Below are positions 1-7,272 of a DNA stretch of 64,000 bases, piece after piece. The translations under genes and the position numbers were made by a program. Each line of letters opens with the position of its first letter. Position 1 is the stretch's first letter. The notes beneath the pieces were generated by a model. The model saw only the letters and a list, made by a program, of their open reading frames with translations. It searched no databases and was not told the origin of the DNA. Origin of the DNA: Cerasicoccus arenae (GTDB lineage: Bacteria > Verrucomicrobiota > Verrucomicrobiia > Opitutales > Cerasicoccaceae); contig NZ_BMXG01000001.1 of the NCBI RefSeq assembly GCF_014651635.1, positions 27,233 to 91,232 of the forward strand. Direction: 5' to 3'.

Positions 1-252
1 CTTGACCACATTGGCAATCGGGTTGCGACCGTTATCACGCTCGCGCTCCATGAAGGACTCGCCCGGCGGCGTATTCAGCTTAACACATCCAATACCAGCA
101 CCATCCTGGCCGCGGTTGTGTTGCTTTTCCATCAGCAAAAATAGCTTCTGGAATCCGTAGAGAAGATCGTCGTATTTGTCACGGTAGTATCGCAACGGCT
201 TTAACAGCCGAACAATCGCGATGCCGCACTCGTGCTTAATTTGGTCGCTCAT
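1..252 (-). CDS. purF: Amidophosphoribosyltransferase (N-terminal part)
   Basis: This gene catalyses the first step of purine synthesis, moving the amide nitrogen of glutamine onto PRPP. Only the first 84 codons are present; the gene runs off the left window edge. The protein starts MSDQIKHECGIAIVRLLKPL and continues with LLMEKQHNRGQDGAGI, the conserved N-terminal glutamine amidotransferase (Ntn hydrolase) region seen in Bacteroidetes/Verrucomicrobia-type PurF proteins. Cys9 in 'HECGIA' would be the glutaminase nucleophile after propeptide or Met removal. The ATG at 252 is the only sensible start. hisA lies upstream on the same strand with a 135-base gap, and a promoter-like TTGACA is in that gap. 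Identification rests on the N-terminus only but the motif is distinctive. Confidence 0.88.
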   Translation of the reverse strand, partial: MSDQIKHECGIAIVRLLKPLRYYRDKYDDLLYGFQKLFLLMEKQHNRGQDGAGIGCVKLNTPPGESFMERERDNGRNPIANVVK

Positions 253-315
253 GTGGGAAAGCCTGTGGAAGTAAAGGCGGCAACTAAGAGAAAGCCAGCC
301 CCAATTCACTTCCGT

Positions 316-345
316 TTAACAACGTAATGATATGGATATTGTCAA
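316..345 (-). promoter_or_regulatory. Possible sigma70-type promoter for purF
   Basis: Reading the minus strand, a perfect TTGACA (345-340) is followed after 18 bases by TGTTAA (321-316), about 65 bases ahead of the purF start. The -35 match is perfect and the -10 match is weak, so this is only a candidate. Confidence 0.35.
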
Positions 346-387
346 CCCGCACTAGCGAGTTATCGGTTAATGCCGCTCGGCCAGCCA

Positions 388-1128
388 TTACGCTTTGCCC
401 ACGCGGGAAGCAATGCTCAGGGCTTGTTTCAGATCGATGGCTTTTTCGTAAATTGCCTTACCAATGATGACGCCAGAAAAGTTCGGGAAACGCGGTGCGA
501 GATCCGCGTAATGCACCACATCGTGGAGATCAGCAACGCCGCCCGAGGCAATCACGTCGCAATCAACTGCTGTCCACATTTCCTTCATCCCCTCAAAATT
601 CGGGCCGCGCATCATGCCATCAGTCATGATGTCGGTGTAGATAATGGTCTGAATACCGGCGGCCGCGACCTGCTGTGCTAGATCAATCGCGGGCATATCA
701 GTGGTATCCACCCAGCCATGAACCGCGACCTTGCCTGCGCGGGCGTCAATGCCAACTGCGACTTGCGGGCCAAATTCCTGCGCCATTGCTTTAACAAAAT
801 CCAAGCTCTCACAAGCACGAGTGCCCACAACAACGCGTGTCACTCCCGCCTTCAGCACGTTGCGAATATCGTCCATCTCTCGGATACCGCCACCAAACTC
901 GACTTTCATACCCAGCTCAGCGATTTTGCGGGCAGCTTCGGTATTCGCCGGTTTTCCGGTAAACGCACCATCCAAGTCAACGACATGCACCCACTCTGCG
1001 CCAGCAGCTAGGAATTCCTTGGCCGGCTCGACGGGGTCCTCAAAGTATTCGGTTTCCATATCCGCCAACCCTTGGAGGAGGCGAACGCACCGGCCTTTCT
1101 TAATATCAATCGCAGGGAGAATTGTCAT
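388..1128 (-). CDS. hisA: Phosphoribosylformimino-5-aminoimidazole carboxamide ribotide isomerase
   Basis: HisA catalyses the Amadori rearrangement of ProFAR to PRFAR in histidine synthesis. The 246-residue protein is a full-length (beta-alpha)8 barrel. The N-terminus 'MTILPAIDIKKGRCVRL' carries Asp8, and 'VGIDARAGK' carries Asp128; these match the two catalytic aspartates of the family. The phosphate-binding 'FGGGIR' and the C-terminal 'IIGKAIYE' are also present. No other his genes are nearby, so the pathway is dispersed. purF follows on the same strand after a gap; both enzymes act on phosphoribosylated purine-linked intermediates, since the HisA pathway releases AICAR. Confidence 0.95.
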   Translation of the reverse strand: MTILPAIDIKKGRCVRLLQGLADMETEYFEDPVEPAKEFLAAGAEWVHVVDLDGAFTGKPANTEAARKIAELGMKVEFGGGIREMDDIRNVLKAGVTRVVVGTRACESLDFVKAMAQEFGPQVAVGIDARAGKVAVHGWVDTTDMPAIDLAQQVAAAGIQTIIYTDIMTDGMMRGPNFEGMKEMWTAVDCDVIASGGVADLHDVVHYADLAPRFPNFSGVIIGKAIYEKAIDLKQALSIASRVGKA

Positions 1129-1350
1129 AAAAGAACTATGAGTCCATTTTCAGCAGGCTCAATCTTTTCTGTGCACAGATTTAAGGTAATTTACTGGGGC
1201 CCACCACCAAAGCCGATTAATACTATATTTGCAGCTAAATGCTCTTATAGAATAGGGCAGGAATATGCGCTGCTTGAGCGCTGGCACCATTTTTTTCTTT
1301 CCGCGGGCGCTTCAGGCGATAAGGCTTGAAGGCTTTTCCGGATAAAACCC

Positions 1351-2595
1351 ATGGAACGCGACCCCGCAAAACGCATAGTCATCACAGGACTCGGTCTGAC
1401 CTCACCGAACGGCAACACGCTGTCTGAGTATCGCGCAAACCTGCTCGCTGGCAAAGCGCGGGTGCAGCGCATCCCCATGCGCTACATGGGCGAAGTCAAC
1501 GCAGGTGTCTGCGATTTCGACCCAATGAAATACCAGCGCCGCAAGGAGGTCCGTAATGGGACGCGCGCCGGCTCAATCGCCATTTATTGCTCCCGCGAGG
1601 CCGTGGCCGATGCAGGGCTGGACTGGGATAGCGTCGAAAAATCCCGCGTTGGTGTTTATATTGGCACCACCGAACACGGCAACGTGGAGACGGAAAACGA
1701 AGTCTATAACATATCGCAGTTCGACTACGACACCAAGTACTGGACGCACCATCACAACCCGCGCACCGTGGCCAACAACCCCGCGGGCGAGATAACCATG
1801 AACATGGGCGTTACCGGGCCGCATTACACGATCGGAGCCGCCTGTGCTGCGGGCAATGCCGGCCTCGTACAAGGCGCTCAGATGCTCATGCTGGGCGAAT
1901 GCGACCTCGCGCTGGCGGGCGGCGTCAGCGAATCAATCCACACTTTTGGCATTTTTGCCGGCTTCAAAAGCCAAGGTGCCCTCGGCGAACACGAAGACCC
2001 TAACTTGGCCAGCAGACCATTTGACACCTCCCGCAACGGCATTGTCGTGAGCGAAGGCGGTGCAGTTTACGTACTGGAACGCTTGAGCGACGCTCAGGCC
2101 CGGGGAGCCACAATCATTGGCGAACTTGCCGGTTGGTGCATAAATTCCGACGCAACAGACGCTGTTTTGCCAAATCCCGAGCGTCAGGCTCAATGTATGC
2201 GCGAAGCAATTCGTCGCGCGGGAATGACCGCTCAAGACATTGATGTCGTGAGCACTCACGCTACCGCCACCCCACTGGGTGACATCCAGGAAGCCAAGGC
2301 AATTAAGGACGTTTTTGCCGACTGCCCAAATACGTATGTCAATAATACTAAGAGCTTTATAGGCCACGCCATGGGTGCCGCCGGAGCCTTGGAATTGGCG
2401 GGCAACATCCCTAGTTTTTCCGATAACCTCGTCCACCCGACGATTAATATTACCGAACTCGACCCGGAGTGTGCGATTCCCAACTTGGTAATCAACACAC
2501 CAAAAACAGTCGAAAGGGTTGACAGCATCCTGAACAACTCTTTCGGTATGCTCGGAATTAATTCCGCCCTGATTGTTAAGCGGTTCATTGACTGA
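1351..2595 (+). CDS. Beta-ketoacyl-ACP synthase (FabF-like)
   Basis: A 414-residue condensing enzyme of the KAS II/FabF superfamily, which joins an acyl chain to malonyl-ACP with loss of CO2. The Cys-His-His triad is complete: Cys165 in 'GAACAAGNA', His303 in 'STHATATPLGD' and His339 in 'NTKSFIGHAMGAAGALE', with Lys334 in the last motif. The His303 motif has 'HATAT' rather than the 'HGTST' of housekeeping FabF, suggesting a specialised enzyme. It is followed after 28 bases by an acyl carrier protein and then by a CrtI-like FAD oxidoreductase, all on the plus strand, so the three probably work together on one acyl product. No Shine-Dalgarno is obvious before the ATG. Enzyme class is secure; substrate unknown. 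Confidence 0.88.
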   Translation: MERDPAKRIVITGLGLTSPNGNTLSEYRANLLAGKARVQRIPMRYMGEVNAGVCDFDPMKYQRRKEVRNGTRAGSIAIYCSREAVADAGLDWDSVEKSRVGVYIGTTEHGNVETENEVYNISQFDYDTKYWTHHHNPRTVANNPAGEITMNMGVTGPHYTIGAACAAGNAGLVQGAQMLMLGECDLALAGGVSESIHTFGIFAGFKSQGALGEHEDPNLASRPFDTSRNGIVVSEGGAVYVLERLSDAQARGATIIGELAGWCINSDATDAVLPNPERQAQCMREAIRRAGMTAQDIDVVSTHATATPLGDIQEAKAIKDVFADCPNTYVNNTKSFIGHAMGAAGALELAGNIPSFSDNLVHPTINITELDPECAIPNLVINTPKTVERVDSILNNSFGMLGINSALIVKRFID

Positions 2596-2623
2596 GCCGC
2601 TCTTCTTCTATTACTAGCATCCC

Positions 2624-2884
2624 ATGACCAAAGACGACGTTAAGCAGATAGTGCTGGACATCATCGCTGAGATCGCTCCCGACGAGGACCTAAGCGATGT
2701 CAAGCCGGAGGTACGCCTCCGCGACCAGCTCGATCTGGATTCCATGGATTTTCTCGATATCGTGATGGAGCTGCGCAAGCAGCATGGCATTGAGGTGCCA
2801 GAAGACGATTATCCCCAGCTCGCTTCGCTGGATAGCTGCGGAGAATATCTCCTGCCCAAGTTTGAGGCCAAAGCCAGCGCTTAA
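2624..2884 (+). CDS. Acyl carrier protein
   Basis: An 86-residue acidic protein with the acyl-carrier fold. The phosphopantetheine attachment motif is 'LDLDSMDFLDIV', with Ser40 as the modified residue. It differs from housekeeping AcpP, which usually reads 'LGADSLDTVE', and fits a dedicated carrier. Placed between the ketosynthase and the FAD oxidoreductase with short gaps on both sides (28 and 33 bases), it probably carries the chain on which those two enzymes act. Confidence 0.88.
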   Translation: MTKDDVKQIVLDIIAEIAPDEDLSDVKPEVRLRDQLDLDSMDFLDIVMELRKQHGIEVPEDDYPQLASLDSCGEYLLPKFEAKASA

Positions 2885-2917
2885 ACTGCCCTCGCCTGCT
2901 AACAGGCGATCTCCAAG

Positions 2918-4402
2918 ATGACCGGTGAACTGAACGGCGCGCACTATGACTGCATAGTCATTGGAGCAGGCATGTCCGGTATGGCCGCCGCAATTCGGCT
3001 AGCCATGTTCGAACGACGCGTCTTGGTGGTCGAGCGCCACAACGCCGCAGGCGGCCTCAACAGCTTCTACAGCTTCGATGGCCGCAAATACGACGTCGGG
3101 CTCCATGCAATGACCAATTACGCCCCTCCTGGGGCCAAGGGTCTGCCGCTGATCAAGATACTTCGCCAGCTCCGGCTCAGCCGCGACGATCTCGATTTGG
3201 CCGAACAAATGGGCAGCCGGATCGCCATTCCCGGCTACTCACTGAGCTTCACCAACGATTTTGCCGTCCTTGAGAGCGAAATTGAACGGGCCTTCCCGAG
3301 CCAGATTGACGGTTTCCGCCGTCTGGTGGAGCACCTAAAGGCCTTTAACGAGACCGCACTCGATATCCAAGAGCAATCCGCCGTCGCTGTCCTGAGCGAG
3401 TATCTCAGCGACCCGATCCTCGTCAACATGCTCATGATCCCCGTCTGCTACTACGGCAGTGCACGGGAGAACGACCTCGATTTTTCACAATTCGTCATCC
3501 TCTTCAAAGCGTTGTTTTTGGAGGGTTTTGCTCGCCCCTACGAAGGCGTCCGTGTAATCATTCGTGCCCTGATGAACCGCTATCGCGAGCTCGGTGGCGA
3601 GCGGAAGATGAAATGCGGCGTCCGGGAAATTATCACGGAGAACGGTCACGCATCCCGCGTTATCCTCGACGACGGCTCCGAAGTCACCGCAGACAAGGTC
3701 ATTTCCTCCATTGGCTACGCTGAGACCCTACGCCTATGCAGCGATCAACCGGGTGATGCCGGTCGTGACAACACCGGCGCACTATCCTTTGTCGAGACAA
3801 TCACCGTGCTCAAGCAGCAGCCCAGCGATCTCGGATGGAAGGACACCATTGTCTTCTTTAACGACAGTGAGACCTTTGACTACCGCCGCCCCAAGAACTT
3901 GGTCGACGACCGTAGCGGCGTAATCTGCTTCCCCAACAACTACCGCTACAGCGATGGCCGACGCCTGGAGGAAGGCTTCCTCCGCATAACGGCATTGGCG
4001 AACTACGACCGCTGGGCCACACTTGAAGATACAGAATACCAATCCGCTAAACAAGAATGGTATGAGCGGTTGCAACGCCGCGCACTGGACTTCCTCCCCC
4101 CCCCCCGAGTCCGCCAAAAAGAGCATACCACCCCCCCCATGGTCGCCCACAAGGCACAAGCCCGGTTCGTCCTCACAGAGCAAACGGCGGCTCAGGACAT
4201 GTTTACCCCACTCACCATCACCAAGTTCACCGGACACCTTGGCGGTGCCGTCTATGGTGCTCCAAACAAGGTAAAATCCGGCCGCACACACTTAGACAAC
4301 CTCTATCTCTGTGGTACCGACCAAGGCTTCCTCGGCATCACTGGTGCCATGCTCAGCGGCATCAGCATGGCGAATTTGCACGTGCTCGGCGCAGGTAGTT
4401 AG
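2918..4402 (+). CDS. CrtI-like FAD-dependent oxidoreductase/desaturase
   Basis: A 494-residue flavoprotein of the phytoene desaturase/amine oxidase superfamily. The dinucleotide-binding motif GAGMSG is at residues 16-21, followed by 'VVERHNAAGGLNSFYSFDG', the typical CrtI extended Rossmann region. The C-terminal FAD motif 'LYLCGTDQGFLGITGAMLSGISMAN' is intact. Because it follows a ketosynthase and an ACP, the likely substrate is an acyl chain or polyene rather than a carotene; this is inference. No phytoene synthase or cyclase lies nearby. The gene contains two long C homopolymers (C11 at 4096-4106 and C8 at 4131-4138) coding for proline runs with the frame kept. Confidence 0.8.
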   Translation: MTGELNGAHYDCIVIGAGMSGMAAAIRLAMFERRVLVVERHNAAGGLNSFYSFDGRKYDVGLHAMTNYAPPGAKGLPLIKILRQLRLSRDDLDLAEQMGSRIAIPGYSLSFTNDFAVLESEIERAFPSQIDGFRRLVEHLKAFNETALDIQEQSAVAVLSEYLSDPILVNMLMIPVCYYGSARENDLDFSQFVILFKALFLEGFARPYEGVRVIIRALMNRYRELGGERKMKCGVREIITENGHASRVILDDGSEVTADKVISSIGYAETLRLCSDQPGDAGRDNTGALSFVETITVLKQQPSDLGWKDTIVFFNDSETFDYRRPKNLVDDRSGVICFPNNYRYSDGRRLEEGFLRITALANYDRWATLEDTEYQSAKQEWYERLQRRALDFLPPPRVRQKEHTTPPMVAHKAQARFVLTEQTAAQDMFTPLTITKFTGHLGGAVYGAPNKVKSGRTHLDNLYLCGTDQGFLGITGAMLSGISMANLHVLGAGS

Positions 4403-4562
4403 GGTCAGTTGAGGGCTCCTAGACTGGGGTCGTAGCCAACGATGATAGCCTTGGGATGGCTCTGATAAATAGAGCACCGTGATATTTCTCGTTTGTGGCT
4501 TTCTTGATTGCGAATCACAACGCATTGGTTTTGTTTGGAGCAACACCTTACGTTACTATTTT

Positions 4563-5333
4563 ATGAAGATCGCACACTCCACCATTACTGTCTTAGCATT
4601 GTCATTTGCGTTTGCCGCACCGGTGTTCGCGCAAGATGATACAGCGCCCGCGAAAAGCCCTTACGCAACGGAGCTGATCACGCGGGCCTCAACATTCCTC
4701 GGCAATCAAAAGCAATTCTGTGTGTCATCCGAGATCTGGGAAGACATCATCATTGACGGCAAGGAATTGGAATTTACACGCACTGCTGACGCCAAAGTCC
4801 GCCGCCCAGATCGCATTCAAATAGATCTGGCCATGTATAAGCCGACACGCAGCTTTTATTACAATGGCAAGACCGTGACCATGCTCGATCATCGGACGAA
4901 TTTTTACGGATCCACAGAGGCCGAAGGAAACATCGACGATACGATTATCACGCTGGATAATAAATTCGACACTCAGTTCCCGCTCGAAGATCTGCTCTTC
5001 AGCAAGCCATTCGGCAATGCAGCGGAAAACGCGACCTCTTCGCAATATCTAGGGAAGGTTAATGTATTGGGCGTCGAGTGCGACCACGTCGCCTTCCAGT
5101 ATCCAAATCTCGAATGGCAGGCTTGGATTGAAACCGGCCCGGTTCCCGTGCTGCGCAAGGTATTGGTGCTTCGTTTCGACGGCGACGGCGTCCCTCGGAT
5201 GACGGCGCTCTTCAGTGACTGGGACTTCTCCACGCCACTACCTGACTTTGTTTTTGAGTTTTCGCCAGCCGCTGGTGCAATGGAAATCGACATCGTCCCC
5301 CCCCCCATGCCCCCCACCGAAACGTCGAAGTAA
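4563..5333 (+). CDS. DUF2092-family periplasmic protein
   Basis: A 256-residue secreted protein with a clear signal peptide (MKIAHSTITVLALSFAFAAP, cleavage near 'VFA-QDD'). The body matches the DUF2092 pattern: 'RRPDRIQIDL', 'SFYYNGKTVTMLDHRTNFY', a 'FPLEDLL' segment, 'LGVECDHVAFQYPNLEWQAWIETG' and 'PVLRKVLVL'. I chose the ATG at 4563 because it begins the signal peptide; the frame opens earlier, at 4479, without one. A C10 tract lies at 5297-5306, near the stop. Its molecular role is not known; it may handle a lipid or outer-membrane component. It lies 160 bases after the ketosynthase/ACP/FAD genes on the same strand, so a link is possible but unproven. Confidence 0.75.
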   Translation: MKIAHSTITVLALSFAFAAPVFAQDDTAPAKSPYATELITRASTFLGNQKQFCVSSEIWEDIIIDGKELEFTRTADAKVRRPDRIQIDLAMYKPTRSFYYNGKTVTMLDHRTNFYGSTEAEGNIDDTIITLDNKFDTQFPLEDLLFSKPFGNAAENATSSQYLGKVNVLGVECDHVAFQYPNLEWQAWIETGPVPVLRKVLVLRFDGDGVPRMTALFSDWDFSTPLPDFVFEFSPAAGAMEIDIVPPPMPPTETSK

Positions 5334-5382
5334 CGGCGGGCATTTGGAATAAACCAATCACTTTAATCTTCTGGTATTCGCT

Positions 5383-6042
5383 ATGAAAAACAAATCACTT
5401 CTCGCCAAACTCACGCTCATCGCAGCAGCGTTTTCCTTCCTCCCTTTCAATCAAGTTGTTGCACGCGGTAATCTGGGCATCACCCGTAGCGTTGGCGGCG
5501 GTGGTGGACTCGGCGGCGGCGGAGACCGCATGGGTGGGGGTGGGGGTATGCTCGGCGGCGGCAACAACAACATGAACGTCGATCGAAACTTTAATAACAA
5601 CAACAGCAACGTTAACGTAAACCGGAATTACAACAGTTCGAATGTGAATGTAAATCGGAACGTCAATGTAAACAGCAATGTAAACGTCAACAGCCGCTAC
5701 TATCACAACGGTTGGGACAATGACGGCTTTGGCGCGGGTGTTGCCGTAGGCGCGGTAGCTGGCTTGGCGATTGGCGCAATTGTCTCGAAGCCGCCCGTTA
5801 ACTACGTACCGGTTTATGTGGGCACTGTGCCGTATTATTACAGTGCCGGCGTGTATTATCAGACAGCTCCCTCGGGCTATGTTGTCGTGGCACCGCCCGT
5901 TAACGCGATCGTACCCGAGCTTCCACCAGGTTCCACAGCAACCAACGTCAACGGCGTGACTTACTTCGTTTTCAATGGCACGTATTACCTACCGGTCATG
6001 GTCAACGGGACCACGCAATATAAAGTCGTGAACCCTCAATAA
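5383..6042 (+). CDS. Secreted Gly/Asn-rich protein, DUF6515-like
   Basis: A 219-residue protein with an N-terminal signal peptide ending near 'NQVVARG'. It has a glycine-rich segment (about residues 33-60), an Asn/Val-rich low-complexity repeat of 'NVNVNRN' type (about 62-105), a hydrophobic glycine-zipper-like stretch 'GAGVAVGAVAGLAIGAIV' (about 117-134), and a C-terminal Tyr-rich module ('VPYYYSAGVYYQTAPSGYVVVAPP', then 'NGVTYFVFNGTYYLPV') resembling DUF6515. It probably sits in or at the outer membrane or periplasm. It follows the DUF2092 gene by 49 bases and overlaps the next gene's ATG by one base, suggesting an operon. Confidence 0.65.
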   Translation: MKNKSLLAKLTLIAAAFSFLPFNQVVARGNLGITRSVGGGGGLGGGGDRMGGGGGMLGGGNNNMNVDRNFNNNNSNVNVNRNYNSSNVNVNRNVNVNSNVNVNSRYYHNGWDNDGFGAGVAVGAVAGLAIGAIVSKPPVNYVPVYVGTVPYYYSAGVYYQTAPSGYVVVAPPVNAIVPELPPGSTATNVNGVTYFVFNGTYYLPVMVNGTTQYKVVNPQ

Positions 6043-6326
6043 TGGCCGTTCTAAAACGCGAAAAGAAGACCGATTACGCGGCGCTCTCGTCATCCTTTAT
6101 GCGGATTCCGCAGATGAAGGTTGATGTGGCGCGCTGCCTGTTGGACATCGGCCTCACGCAAGTTTACCAATTGGAAGGACGCGCGCCGGATTCTTTGCTG
6201 GCCGAAATTAAGGCCCGCAAAGACAACGTTCGCGAAGACGTTATTGCTTACCTGCGCATGGCGGTCTACTTCGCTGAGAATCAGCCACCAGACGTGCGTA
6301 AGCTGTATCCAACTGAGTGGATGTAA
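6042..6326 (+). CDS. Helix-hairpin-helix protein, Cdd1/'pathogenicity locus' type
   Basis: A small 94-residue soluble protein. 'FMRIPQMKVDVARCLLDIGLTQVYQLEGRAPDSLLAEI' resembles the helix-hairpin-helix of the Cdd1 (PF11731) family, and 'AVYFAENQPPDVRKLYPTEWM' matches the family's C-terminal region. Members are predicted to bind nucleic acid but have no settled function. The ATG shares its A with the TAA stop of the preceding gene, pointing to translational coupling. It is convergent with the Mini-RNase III-like gene, whose stop codon abuts this one at 6326/6327. Confidence 0.6.
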   Translation: MAVLKREKKTDYAALSSSFMRIPQMKVDVARCLLDIGLTQVYQLEGRAPDSLLAEIKARKDNVREDVIAYLRMAVYFAENQPPDVRKLYPTEWM

Positions 6327-6620
6327 TCAGCGACGCTTACGGCGCTGCTTGAGGTAAAGCGGCAGCAGGGTCTCCTCAATATAGGCAAAGGCAGCAGCGA
6401 GCCCGTCACTCTCGTAGACATCGCCGATACCGGCTTCGACCCGCGTCGGCTCACCAGTGCAAGCGAGGAAATCATTCGCCGTCATATGGATGAATTCTTG
6501 GGCGCGTGCTTCAGGTTTAATGTCCTTCTGGCGCAATATCCATTCTCGTGCATAGAGAGCCAAAACGGCGTCTCCTACCCAAGCCCGTGTACGCAAATCC
6601 GCGAGTTCATCAACCGCCAT
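6327..6620 (-). CDS. Mini-ribonuclease III-like protein
   Basis: A 97-residue protein built only from an RNase III-like catalytic fold. 'TRAWVGDAVLALYAREWIL' corresponds to the Mini-III motif 'AYIGDAVYELYVR', keeping the metal-binding Asp. 'RVEAGIGDVYESDG' corresponds to the second motif (FEALIGYLY) with the Glu kept. There is no double-stranded-RNA-binding domain. Mini-III enzymes, which mature 23S rRNA ends in Firmicutes, are usually around 130 residues, so this is a short version. It sits directly before the secreted-protein gene on the minus strand. Function as a nuclease is plausible, not proven. Confidence 0.6.
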   Translation of the reverse strand: MAVDELADLRTRAWVGDAVLALYAREWILRQKDIKPEARAQEFIHMTANDFLACTGEPTRVEAGIGDVYESDGLAAAFAYIEETLLPLYLKQRRKRR

Positions 6621-6626
6621 AACAAT

Positions 6627-7169
6627 TTATTTTGTAAAGGTGAGCGAGGGGAACACCTTGTTCTGCATTTTCAAGTCGGCACCAACCTTGTCCGTAACTG
6701 AGATCACATAAAGATAATCGCCGATTAGGTAAAATTGTGCTTCTCCATCATAGCCTGGCTCGCCTTTCATCGGAGGGGTGCTAAACATGAGTTTCTTGCC
6801 CTCGTTGCCTCCAGTGGTAATCGTTTCCCAAGAGTCAGCCTTGCCATAAACTTTGGAGAGAAATTTACCCTTGGCGTTGTCAAAAATAGTGTCTGATCCA
6901 GCAAAAAAAAGTGCGGTCCCGGGCAGATCAGAACAGTCGATCGATACGCTCCCATCGCTAGGGACTTTCACCGTGTAGAGCTTGCTCTTAACCGTTCCCA
7001 CGATCGAATCCGTTGTGCTCGTGGTCAAAACGGGCTTACCCGGCATGGACAAAGAAACTTTGCCATCGTTGATACTGACGGTCTGCCAATCCAAGTCATC
7101 AGCAGAAGCCATGGAAACGATCAATGATAGGCCGATAACGCTGAGGAGTCGGTTCATAAGTAATCTCAT
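6627..7169 (-). CDS. Secreted protein of unknown function
   Basis: A 180-residue protein with a signal peptide cleaved near 'SMASA-DD'. The mature part is a predicted all-beta domain: 'WQTVSINDGKVSLSMPGKPVL', repeated 'G...Y.V' strands and 'YLIGDYLYVISVTDK' near the end. The 'DGKVSLSMPGKP' opening resembles small periplasmic proteins where a Phe/Pro-Gly motif begins a compact domain, but I do not recognise the family. A second ATG at 7157 is an equally good start, with GAGA upstream. It ends 6 bases before the Mini-RNase III-like gene begins on the same strand. Confidence 0.6.
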   Translation of the reverse strand: MRLLMNRLLSVIGLSLIVSMASADDLDWQTVSINDGKVSLSMPGKPVLTTSTTDSIVGTVKSKLYTVKVPSDGSVSIDCSDLPGTALFFAGSDTIFDNAKGKFLSKVYGKADSWETITTGGNEGKKLMFSTPPMKGEPGYDGEAQFYLIGDYLYVISVTDKVGADLKMQNKVFPSLTFTK

Positions 7170-7272
7170 ACGTGAAGATTAGCGTGAGATCAATCGTAAA
7201 CCCCCATTTGACATATGATTAGAACACGATGACGCTTTACATTATTCCAAACTGAACCAAGGATCAACATCA

